A DNA stretch of 64,000 bases from JACPFJ01 sp036504875 (GTDB lineage: Bacteria; Desulfobacterota; Desulfuromonadia; Geobacterales; Pseudopelobacteraceae), in the NCBI GenBank assembly GCA_036504875.1, contig DASXUK010000053.1:62001-126000 (forward strand), in the 5' to 3' direction. Position 1 is the stretch's first letter, and each line of letters opens with the position of its first letter. Shown here one piece after another: positions 21,601 to 25,500 of this stretch. Under the pieces are notes generated by a model that ran no database searches, was not told the DNA's origin, and saw only the letters and a list, made by a program, of their open reading frames with translations. The position numbers and the translations under genes were made by a program.

Positions 21601-22483
21601 TGTAGATCTTTGTAAAGGCGTCGAACCTGTAGAGAGGTGTGGGTTCAGGGGCTGTTTTTGTAGCAGACGCGCCGGTTACAACGACCATATATTCTTTATT
21701 GGAGTCTTTACCGACCGCCAGCGATGCTAATTTGTCGGTGTAACCGTCAGGGCCGTTATATGTGGTGACCCAGACCGGAGAGCCTTCTGTATTTGGTCCG
21801 GATGCCTTGTATTTTATGATTATGTAGTCGTCTGAGCCGCCGTTGGCTATGTTGCCGCCAATATAGATGTCGTTATTGTCGTCGGTGGCAATTGCAATTC
21901 CCATGGCATTGCGGTTGCCGGATGGGTGGTAGGTATGTTTCCAGATGATTTCGCCCTGCTTCTTGCCGGTTGCGTCCCCAGGATTGGTCTTGCACTGATT
22001 CGGGTCGCTGTTGTTGCAGTATTTTATGGTCTGAATGTCTTTATTAATGCCGTTCCAGACGTAACCGGTGATTATTATGTTATCGGACATATCGAGCGCA
22101 ATAGCCAACCCGCGGTCGGAGCCTCCAGCCGGGTGACCATATTGGGCTCGCCAGTAAACATCCGGGCTAGTCGATATTTTGTAAACATCCGTGACATCGG
22201 CGTTAAATTTTACCGTCCAGATGTCGTCATCGGTGCCTCCCGAGTTCGTATAGCCGGTCATGATCATCGAGCCGCTTTTATCGACCACTACGGCGCTTGT
22301 CTTCGACTCCTGCTTGCCTTCGCGCAGGTCCGCATGTTCACGAACCTTTTGGCCGCCCTCGCCGAAAGCGGTTGCGGATGCAAACAACATCGAAAACAGC
22401 ATCAGGAAACAGGCTAAAAACTTCAGCCGGTGCCTTTTAAGGTTTATGGTCATATGATCTGCAGTCAGGGGATCATGTTTCAT
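650..22483 (-). CDS. Giant mosaic surface protein (propeller, FnIII, LamG, DUF2341), 7277 aa
   Basis: One uninterrupted frame of 7277 residues. I chose ATG 22483 because GGAGG lies 7 bases upstream (22491-22495); a longer start at 22597 would overlap the cytochrome gene. A signal peptide ends near residue 42. Approximate domain order: propeller-like repeats with ITGY/VTGY blades (45-520), FnIII (525-620), more propeller repeats (620-1175), an FnIII block (1175-1690), then repeated DUF2341 units (RFYD...YWIE...YYGNP) alternating with FnIII and LamG jellyrolls. LamG copies (GYWPFEE...VDEVRIYN) lie near 1785, 2015, 3075, 4095, 4865 and 6245. Two carbohydrate-binding-like folds lie near 5100-5830, the second split by a five-bladed propeller. 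FnIII domains close the C-terminus. FnIII units often carry paired Cys (ERC...C). Likely secreted or cell-surface, perhaps adhesion or matrix; that role is inferred. It follows the giant cytochrome by 64 bases, so they are probably one operon. Confidence 0.93.
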   Translation of the reverse strand: MKHDPLTADHMTINLKRHRLKFLACFLMLFSMLFASATAFGEGGQKVREHADLREGKQESKTSAVVVDKSGSMIMTGYTNSGGTDDDIWTVKFNADVTDVYKISTSPDVYWRAQYGHPAGGSDRGLAIALDMSDNIIITGYVWNGINKDIQTIKYCNNSDPNQCKTNPGDATGKKQGEIIWKHTYHPSGNRNAMGIAIATDDNNDIYIGGNIANGGSDDYIIIKYKASGPNTEGSPVWVTTYNGPDGYTDKLASLAVGKDSNKEYMVVVTGASATKTAPEPTPLYRFDAFTKIYNASDGTERKNGSIPMEWRYQTVKDSAGKKVLIDGNGNVIVTCSSGSAEQTDIYTAKYNATTGSATPTWAKIELQGKNKEPSAMVIDEASGDVIVTGSIFTAVGNDDVYAVRYKGSNGDKVWAQQETIIDSEPGSGSSDYPTSIILDKGGDIYIGGYSVTTTGLDRFMAIKLAGSSGTPLWKSLEGPIGRDARSTGIGLANSWLLVGGWAYLSATDYDYYMIAIDAGKINPPSDLNAKTILDPEKGLSIQLTWVNNATSPIAGFIVERKGGGVDWAPVADIKSPTTICNDTALVANTTYYYRVKAYDADNATSNPSVEAHALALIVTEKAPAWRYTYGGTSSFNDFAKSIAVGPDNHPVVTGYVTNLATNELYQPINTYDYFTTKLNRVGSDATKTTTSFWSKIYDDENSQADVAVGVVVDSTNASYVTGYSLLATQLGAINSIFTMKYSDDYVEGGTPPPKLLWEAQYNGPFNINDKATTVASAGDGSNSIAVVGYGYNGTYKDRDDETGYTVVYLIKYLANPELGEGITAPSEWSAKQNRLGPPVINVAYDGGTGDAFPSAVVFDKKGNVLVTGYVQNRTFNAAGKTIAKDFDIFTAKYCGSVTSDCPSGKNPGDMIWMQRYNGLDSSSQSLGKDDKGQSIAIDLSNNVYITGSTTNADGNIDIITIKYCGSAASNCPDGKNPGDMIWKKTYDGLAHGDDFGVSVRYDQADDTIVIGGTTHTAGTYPPPVDHECSGDHDFIVIRYDANGNVAKNIMGKDMITVLPRPDNDEVAKDMVMDITGNVTLVGYTTDLARSSSDAISVKFDYELNLVAATIFDAKTTAAPIVSLQSDDEATTATVNFLGEVFVAGYTTNAAGNADFLAYKMEAPLLQVCAPFTVQPFYTKIDLTWTDTSTSEPQPLTQGYAGSSSDTTGTKLQDNLQTSGAFWEANVYVDDYLLITSVASPARNANIGQYKKITANTVNRLITVASAFPVAIGAGDGYSIIHNPTDTTHNGEDGFYIERKLANGIECNIADPPGENGWSAIPDYQTNISHNNSVGKAVSYSDPGLSTGSTYCYRIRSHKTGQPDNRWVMRRVVLDAPQAPINLTATPINTTRIDLSWQTKTSGDTGYKIYRCESAPGDACVIPDKPVTPATFELTGAATTFSDTTVENNKKYGYRVFSYINDPVSGWQSPLSTQANTTTPAAVAPTVSSVTPVNNGLVTINWNATTNNDKTGYKIRRCEGNACTETDFADNPASGTPVSPAYPLKNPVGIVGPDKITYDDTLALKSDIQYSYEVCAYKTATIAWEKCSAPTAAITTTSTAPSLISATPVTGSSSDITVTWSDTTGSETNFIIERCDDTKTNCDVSQAFNKVGVVAAGTTSWTDTTVCRNTTYTYRIWAVNRGLSNDSSTLIPGTWAYRAPLDFGANFKANALAQVSIDMIPGKMKADFSDLRIFDESTQKELQYIFGSKNAAIATLVFQTGATNSLVLYYGNPNAILPFPGISDPNLAGYWPFKENYNATPNKTADISGKGNTLDLVGFTAPTGIRVISGGNAISFTGTSYVVKSPVNSTPSDKLDLTTNFTLMGWVYPKAAQLGGILDRGQEGKSAWELWYNADKSFSFTQNMGQAGNGTLKTAINSVPLNQWTHVAAVYTNNSVKLYLNGVEVASKNDFSNNPITSSSDWLEIGANRPGTTDKFFNGLIDEVRIYNVNMSADDVFGHFSARFGSSPSMDTGLVGYWPFEENLGIPAQTADASGNGNDLTPTNSTIVAGGVVSGEETLSFNGSGIYAITNTPSADLNLTSNFTLMGWINPQGGGGILDRGNETGSAWELWYDGTNKKFGYAHNWRQNNSLPWESAYTANNTVPLNTWTHVAAVFTNKKVTLYVNGVASGTPVDLANNPVTTGADWFEIGANRPGSDEFFNGLVDEIRIYKSALSAPEVLAIASQATPITGTLQAEQNFSGTFSSAWSDLKSTNTKQALANNATPPNTLTATVFSETQINLNWLNNSTTVAEASGIKIMRCTAGIIAGCSNYAQLGPDLPSNTTSFNDIGLTPNNYYSYKVVTFKNVACTSWNHDNSTVESNTVVDVKTTPVAPTWIVVDTKAVVASECEDIRFTKNDGTTLLIGQWAKKSTCGSTSPNIWTKVQGTIPANSTQTIYYYYGNPAAPSINSGSNTFDLYDEFNGTVIDSSNWVVVGSHYSQNNALISSGGSGNWDEGIYSVANFARPFIFEVEHFQTGGNYMMIGAKNTGTNVSYTDYTNAIYPVYDGGGNRDRVYEDSQDRGDKKTGILPNAWQYYKLELLATGANYYYGAAPDTYTNIYTSTYSSTSPLKVGFPNASQAFKLDNARVRKYASVVPTLTVGTKEYGTWTVDGQTFKARIPVAIAYTGTTPLNDFQLQLPAFDTTPLQSDRVTLTWTDPTSTETGFTVQRCTGTTDCSVANFTPTVTFDKNNTNAGISGQLQPQLGAGSAVIFNDRTVAANTNYCYRVKPDLPTGEILYTGVVCKTTSLPKGMLNENISFTTSGSQVNLTWNDYTSNEDGFILERCSNGPCVDDVDNHCTNCDNGFPLILAQHAGGTTAIPTTVTWSDNSTCTNSTYNYRVKSIKPWVADWPSDYSISKSVPVQPALAPISVTATRASETQINLTWSYASADETVMQIWRCTGDSTVCTADKFFQVGSDLAKGSAPYYKNNTYSDAGLTPNTTYTYQVRAAKYAATCPWTSISALSAAHIETASTTAAPPTAFTAIPTNSTLVNLSFTDAAVSDSGLKIQRCSGAGCSDFSDLKDISSSSLVQRTYKAFYTFNNTLNDSSGNNLHLTKGAGALAYEDGGLAMDTGTWFQSATTSILDNDYHAIEFDMKIRNTYGNWAKIFGYNAGGSDRSPGIWVWPSDTHIHWRYDPGNTDGAYSLGVNADNGTAFTVGTWYHIRGEKSGSNFKAYVNGVKVQDVNIAANPKTPGATPLWFGGANVTIKNFSIESNVITYAKNSNVSVNDDSVCSGNTYNYRIVTNSNFTSDGGLGTNWTNYIPLTIANFQPFFQTRVTIPWNSKMKADFSDIRFYDATSKAVLPYWIESKTDGSTAMVWFKTSGNNNVNLYYGNPNAVSASSGSSVFDFFDDFKTLNTSVWNKSHTAADITVDSSGSGTLRVNNGALTSNAPIVTTTQNSVFEMKNRWTGASGGASAISIADTPYIQSMNAGTNAKVENRISSTASSLNAIATDGTTASYNLGNVTYSTTDASVEADRIVGFEFRATTDISFFSKDPSTYVDKGRTNIVGTWNKPAYLMFGYPFGINSALNDGWDMIVDWIRVRKYAATEPDVTLGIEQPPSIATPINDSTMPQWSRKVPISISNFQPNFSTKVIIPSSIVANRTAAQLKDLRFRDETAGTELPNWVEKVMADGTALVWIRTGANNNVMMYYGNSAAISNGNGSEVFTFFEDFNYASLTDTGFTDKWTVENSTGFKFTGSALRGTNTTGRIISKATFSSGVIQEIKANSAIRSTDGAMMGGFFPSWANSFGWLNHGGVGIYDNKGVWTNMVGLLPINTPMLYSVAVKNSTTINPKVTYYDTDSVFQNIGDLTNSVSNAPIAFGRRYDEYGSNQSYFTDWDWVRVRSYAATEPSGTVTIASDIPNPLYASVPSLSPGTGGSGTWTTGVPLSIANFQPNFATRMSIPPAITAAMKSDLSDLRFYDTVAGAELKHWVETKAVDTGSSPSSPLSNAGGGIWTQKQRLLISNYKRKFLTRVVIPANCVKGMKSDLSDLRFYDFTAGAELPYWIQGISTSSPANATVWLKTGDNDANTITMYYGNLSASAVNSRDSVFGSGLVGYWPFEEPANTTLGTTADVSGNGMTGTLTNTPTIVSGSIYGNGLSLTGTSSNYVNIPDTGYPNSPLDITGSVSIEAWYYYDGSNQSGNRLAAKLNTDNSATMYGLFVDTGGFMRFLVKSSAGAMIATDSLNHDNSVPGRTLNATPTLSVGWHHIVGTYNIIDSSTAEIAVYIDGVKDVNGTTGMTTSLGTNAATPVTIGVFNTPLTIGSNAGVNYFLTGKIDEFRLYNRALTSADIASRYAANPPVAMAVGTPPVTNNPTVWLKTGTNNNIMMFYGNSVAASVSNPNAVFDFFEDFTSLDVSQPIAIGNDPTSHSWGRSIAFVNIVKGTAGATGNSTTTLQDDFLSSNGLWTTTDYYKNYYLLIMAVADPSRSANTGQFRKITANSTGRLISTDPANPFPAAIGTGDTYQIIYDPTVAVNVSDASITGTDSMTLTKGSLYTNAPVINSSPINHVFEMKNRWTNDGGSGGGLTVSNSQFATSGNGNTGSTVATINYPELFFAHADLRIGTGGLQAIGGNGAAKAWNVGSPMMTNDSGAPPNSLANVINKDWITGIEYRGANDIYYSAKDPTTYTPQYYQKLNNTSGSWTPIYPCYLTPQSSCVSPYASPEIKPYIFIGHIWGYNGSTGYQNPINVDWVRVRGYAANEPVVTFGVEQSFSGFTNGNGQLWSTGAPLTFTSFQANAPARVVIPAATLGAMKTDLSDLRFYDTATKSELPYWVEIIYGSPATAVVWLKTGASSSIYMYYGNPSATSVSNKNAVFGTRALTPATGMFGFWPFEEDLSGSTPDYSGNNLSGALTSFTSGYGVVSDGMFGNALKFDGTNGNYVNVPSTAPLNITGSATIELWYKHNPITALAWACVLCKSDPTPVKETYGIWVNNTNQIVAIFQPSSGGQLAQFGGDVLTTGTWNHIVGRYDYENNKMAIFINGAKFESGMIAHTTLYSNNEPLTIGKSRRTDFFNSITGSVDEVRIYNRALTDAEIATRISPPPTIGTAFQVQPVSTWVSTYSNVVTVVTPDAGNVVTDPSFENGSTTWGTATNISYEAPAYSGAYSLKVKDNGYLTKTVTVVPNTVYKLSGYLKNGHTSGNPQCDVYNASPLIDSPGISVPKGTTDWTYREEYVTIPAGATTVAVRCFADGTTPTGSSWFDMVQLTSQGGNMVKNPNFDNGATSWTLGSTAATVDSTTATANGSNSSMMISTSAKTNSTLAINTQEIVSQALPALTPGLSYTLTGNIKANLTNGYAFCRLALNNDPSWDNPGVGSPEFDLVSDSNMIIWAKNDNTIPAASDTTGTNGRLPLGSSAGTGDVGSVVSTSVVPDGSLYKMWYSGGDTNNAGTWRVYYATSPDGLNWTKKNNAKPANSDIGGVVGSGQLPLGTATGSGASNPTFIGDGAQVFAPSVVKDIYDPAGQTFKMWYAGHDGINWRIYYAYSTDGGLTWIKKNNKIEMVSGSQKTQDSSETSTDGRLYLGSIGKGDSGGAYTPKVIQDLYNDPTGQTFKMWYAGYDGTSWRIFYAISTDRGLTWTKQDNSIPAASDGIISKNADNSDAVGNGRIPLGTNGTTPMGGSLHVLAPTIWQDGANSYKMWYSGQGGPSSWTGYNIFYATSTDGLVWTKQNDNKNQFRSDVNSTGGRIFNGNTGRGEYNQIYYPVVIKDGPTYKMWHTGTNGGILRIYYATLANNIDTTSNKDNQWHSFSLPVTIKPSLSTSDAALLRVVCGIARDDSGNDGLDTAWFDMIQVAASTPSFNLTATRASETQINLAWSDLYTDETGYNIERCSGVSCSNFSPIVTLAANTTSYNDLGLVPGTNYSYRITAYKTAACGWTSNYSNIATAQTSFASLVTPASPILTVTSVPDAGHVNLSWTNTVTGQAGFEIERCTGAGCSFLCADAACSYPTTSKIASVTSGTTFGDSAATQLNGNTTYSYRIRAYNAADANGKYAWNGAYSNVATATTTVGATAISTTTLSGTVANTTQINLDWMNTLSNESGYKIERCTGSNCTFSTIDPGFPMYVGPNFTNYNDTTVCNGSIIPSPPGPPYSYRIYAANENGPSNSGGGSWSRRAKVNISDFQANLPIRMTVDRPAAMKTTYEDIRFIDTGTGVELPYWIEQTTAAANGYPDRATVWIKTGTTTAIYLYYGNANALSASSVTGVFGSNLVGYWPFNETAGAISGSSADYSGNGLTATINNGVLPYGVVSAGRYKNGLSLNGSTTSATVADTTTNSPLDITGSLTLETWYQYQTSSAWSRIISKPTVGGAQPWDLYGIYLNDPAVTAPVNQQQPTFVVCNTNQWTAPTAPPIGECSYSPTGPNLVPGTWYHVVGKRDSGTGETSLFVNGVKYPNTGGKFSIPGSNEALGIGNWGGRGNNVKGVIDEVRLYNRALPDSEIVSHYAAIIPTVAGFGAEESANASNSTVSATVVNEMFTDDSSIGPNATWTMETGHMWREINQMYNPALPKTIDYTDSQHGQAKAARNTTQNDGVLELSGRIDVAGTGSNYGLLKLKNPQLIKDNFDIQFDYVIPDEGKITNPTMSNTYIELRIDTVALKNSDGTLYNERYTLQRVTAPDPDDANKIKNGFTTYLMTGGATAQTASKIYLSDDMSGKMRISKNGNEVTFYKMTANSGTWDKIGSVSNAATSVTGSYAPFIQYLSQQEPVGTHMKVYVDNIIDNLNPSVINETFASDATITPSPTAIWTLETGHWWAEQYQTLVPTSPKFIDYADTLRGQSKVSINSTTNNSAVNPFNSSALEFVTSVPNPVPDSGLTGITGPNYAMLYMNTPEVLKDEYDILLDYSIPADGYIADNLPASPKARNYYARLRIDSPSDGFAGNQFIIERSTAQDPNDGNKYKNCYLIQMTSGGAPAIVTVVPTTDTSGTLRINKIGNVVNFYKNPIGNSTWGTPLASLSNANHMPPTTLLVMQQLGFGEQPGTRMRTLVDNIKITRPNTSQYSYGWNYSPASSGYSNVVANLVPTTPQAVTGVTATALTSSTGASDSQIDVSWANSNTDQTGFKVWKCTPVAPAITCVPDYNDVPFKTVVAANSFTASGLQPSTNYCFSVKAYKSVVCRWDSAPSTVAASSCDKTGAATPVIVNAAAVGSYKIALTWEEASTDASGFDIQVKIFGGSWNSVGTANGTARTYVDSIGIEPSKAYTYRIRNYRDIAGQRDYSPYSNEITATTPADTQGGNKTCR
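5172..6400 (-). other. Five-bladed propeller insert within a carbohydrate-binding-like domain of the giant gene
   Basis: Five repeats of the form YKMWYSG...WRIYYATSTDGLTWTK (one ends KMWHTG) are visible, the pattern of five-bladed GH43/sialidase-type propellers. The flanking sequence is the two halves of one carbohydrate-binding-like fold: NPNFDNGATSW to DPSWDNPGV before it, and NQWHSFSLPV to AWFDMIQV after it. The complete neighbouring copy (DPSFENGSTTW to SWFDMVQL) lacks the insert. The domain names are pattern-based and need a structure prediction. Confidence 0.6.
8942..9181 (-). repeat. Second copy of the nested ~80-residue module in the giant gene
   Basis: Encodes LQDDF...YLLIMAVADPSRSANTGQFRKITAN....AIGTGDTYQIIYDPT, clearly related to the copy at 18630-18860. 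Here it interrupts a lectin-like segment that follows a partial DUF2341 unit (FDFFEDF before it, HVFEMKNRW after it). Confidence 0.7.
18630..18860 (-). repeat. First copy of a nested ~80-residue module in the giant gene
   Basis: Encodes LQDN...YLLI..VASP.R.ANIGQYKKITAN....AIGAGDGYSIIHNPT. It sits inside an FnIII domain: the host sequence DLTWTDTSTSE before it resumes as GFYIERK after it. A second copy is at 8942-9181, in a different host domain. Confidence 0.7.
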
Positions 22484-22547
22484 CGGAGTGCCTCCGGGTC
22501 TGTTCACTATTTCATTATATTTAAACTTCATATTCTTCATTGATTTT

Positions 22548-25500
22548 TTACCGTGACCATTTGGTCTTGCTGTTCCAATAATTGTCAGGCCACCCACCAG
22601 TGGTGGGGTGGCAGTTTACATTGTAGCCCCAGCCCCCGACCTGCGCCCCGCCACTCGGGAAGCTTCCCCATCGGCCGCCCCCGTGGTCATAGCGGTAGGC
22701 CTGACCGTTCTTTTCAACTCCTCCGCGATGCTGGAAATCGAGACAATTGGTAACCATCAGGCGCGGCATGTTAGTAACATGGACGGCATGGCACTTGGAA
22801 CAGGTGAACTGGTGCTGGATCTTGCTATCCGAAGTTTTCCACCCTTTCACAGCTTCGTGAATGCGATCCTTGCTCTGCCAGGTATTCTTAGTCCAGGTTT
22901 TGCCGGCGGCGATGCATCTGTCATAGTCGGTGGCATATGTCGGGTCAGAGCAAGTGGTGGTCTTGGTCAGGTCGCTCTTGGGGTGACACTGCAGACAGAG
23001 CCCGGCGAACTGGTCTTCTGTCTCGGTGATCCAGGTGTTGTTGCCGAAAGTGTTCTGATCAATTTGTACCGATTTTTTGTATCCGGGGAAGTTATCGGCG
23101 TATTGATAAGGCCAGCCGGTACTCGGACCAGGTATCGGCTGATCCTCCTTGTAGGGGGAGGTCATCCAGGTGCCCTTCAGAAGCGGGACCGCGTATTTGC
23201 GTTTGTTACCCAGTGTCGGGCTCACACCGTGCGGGTCGTGACAGGGGGTGCAAAGATGGTCGATTTTATGGGTCGGAGTACTTATTAAGTCACTGGATTT
23301 ATTGTTATGACCCCCTTTGACAGCCGCGGACTTGATCGGGGTGCGCGAAAAACCGGATACGCCGATGTCGAAACGAAAGGTGTCAAAGTAGCCCCTGATC
23401 GAGGATATTGCACCAAAAGTCTCCTTATAACCCCAGGGGGTTTTGTAGGGGCTGTCCTTGATCGGCTGGCCACCTTTTTTTTCTGTGAGGTGGCAGTCGA
23501 AGCATTGGCCGGCCCCGGCGTAATAGGTGTTTATAGTTACTTGGTTCGGGTTGGCTGTGGCTTGATATTTGTATTTGTAACCGCCCAACCAGGCTTGGGT
23601 TTCTTTAAGATTGGCGCCATTCTTGGTGCCGTTGAAGGTGACATAGCTTGAGGTTACACCGGTCACCTTTGATCCGTGCGAGTTGTGGCAGTCGTAGCAT
23701 TGGACGTTGTAATTACCGGCGCGCGTGTTCGGCATGGCGCTGTCTTCACCGGTGACCATGCTGAAGCCGCCGGCGTTTAATTTGGCCTGCCCGTGGGCCG
23801 AGAAAGCCTTTGTCAGGTTCTTTTTGGAGGCATTGGCTGTGCCGACATATTTGCCCCAGGTGGTGGTGCTCATATTTGAATAGCGGGCGGCAACGCTTGT
23901 CCGATCCCAGGCATACTGGCGAGGTGTCTTGCAGTCGCCGAATACGTCGGTGTTGTTGTTCTGGTCGCTGTGACATCCCAGGCAATGTGAGGTGATTTTT
24001 TCGGAGGCGTCGCGCTCAGGTTTTCCTCCTAGCATAATATCGCTGGCCTGGAAAATGCTGGCGGTCGAATTGAGCTTGTAGGTGGTTGGCCTGACTCCAG
24101 GCCCCCAGATTACCAGGTCTACTTTGGCATTTTTAACCGAGGTGTAGTGTTTGAAGTCATAGCCCTCATGGTATTGGGGGTCGATGGTGCCGGCCGGGGT
24201 GGATTCCCAGTGGCAGGCGTAGCAGTGCTTATTAATGGCAGGGACTCCCTGGACATGGTGTGACATTGCCCCCATCTGTCCCATGATATCCATACGGTTG
24301 CCGATGATACCGCTGTGGCATTTTACGCAGTCGGCTGGTTGGCCAAAGGCATTATGCTTGGGAACCGGTTTACTGTTTTTATGGCAACTGTTGCAGGGAT
24401 TCTTATCAGCATGGCTGTCGGCAAAGCGGTGCTCGTGGCAGACGGTGCAGGGTCGGCCAATGTTATGGGTGTCAGAGCTACCCCTGGTAAAGTGCTTGCT
24501 TGACTGAGAGTGGCAGACATTGCAGATTCCGTTATATTTTCCGGACTGAGGAAGGGTTTCTACAGTGCGGACATAGCCCAGTCCATCCGCTTTGCTGACG
24601 AAGGTGACCTGGGCAAGCTCAACCGGCACCCCCTGGCGCGCATCAGTTACGGTAGCTACTTTGTCATGGATCATATAGATGTTTTTACGGTCAATGCCAT
24701 TTGCATCACCGTGTGGATCATGGCAGTTCCAGCAGAATTTGCCCCCCTTCCAGGTGCCGTCTTTCAGGTAGGCTCGCCAGTGTTTGTAACCGAAGTGGCT
24801 GGAAGATGCGCGGGCAACCTTGGGCTTGATATAGCGGGTGTTTTCCATGACCGGGTCAAAGCCCAACCTGTATTTCTCCGGCGGGAATCTGGTTGGATTT
24901 GCCACTGTGTCATGGCAGCTGTTGCACTGGTTGCCGCTGTCGTCATCATGGCACTGCAGGCAAACCCCCATCATCATGTACTGATTTTTGATGTCGTCCT
25001 TCAGGGCGTTGCTCCATAAACCGGCCCCGCTGTTGTGTAGTCTGACATCCTCTTTTGTTTTGGCAGGAGTGCTGGTGTTTACGAAGTGGCAGGGAACGTT
25101 GTTGCTGTCTTTGTCGAGCATGCAGGATGGCCGAGGGCGGCTGGAAGATGACCAGATTCTATGTGTTGGCCGTCGGACGCCGTTAGGATAGTTTGAATTG
25201 CGCACAGTTGAGTTGTTAGCCCATTTTGCGTATCCTGTGGAGCTTGTAATGTTGCCCAGCTGAGGAGCCAGTGAGTCAAGGTTGATGTTGTGACAGCTCA
25301 GGCATTCGTAGTCTTTGCCCTCCATGTGGCAGTAGACGCATTCCTTTTCAAAGCGCCGCTCGTATTGCGTGTGCATGCGCAGTCGGAAACGGTTGGTGGT
25401 GTAATTATGCAAGACGTTATTATCGTGGCAGTACCAACAAGGGTTGCCGGAGAAGTTGGCGGCCGGGTTGTTTGACACTGGGTAGCGGCTGGTGGTGGCG

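Noticed and set aside
22484..22597. Longer N-terminus of the giant protein (start at 22597).
   Set aside because: It overlaps the cytochrome 3' end and adds 38 residues before the signal peptide; ATG 22483 has a GGAGG site at ideal spacing.
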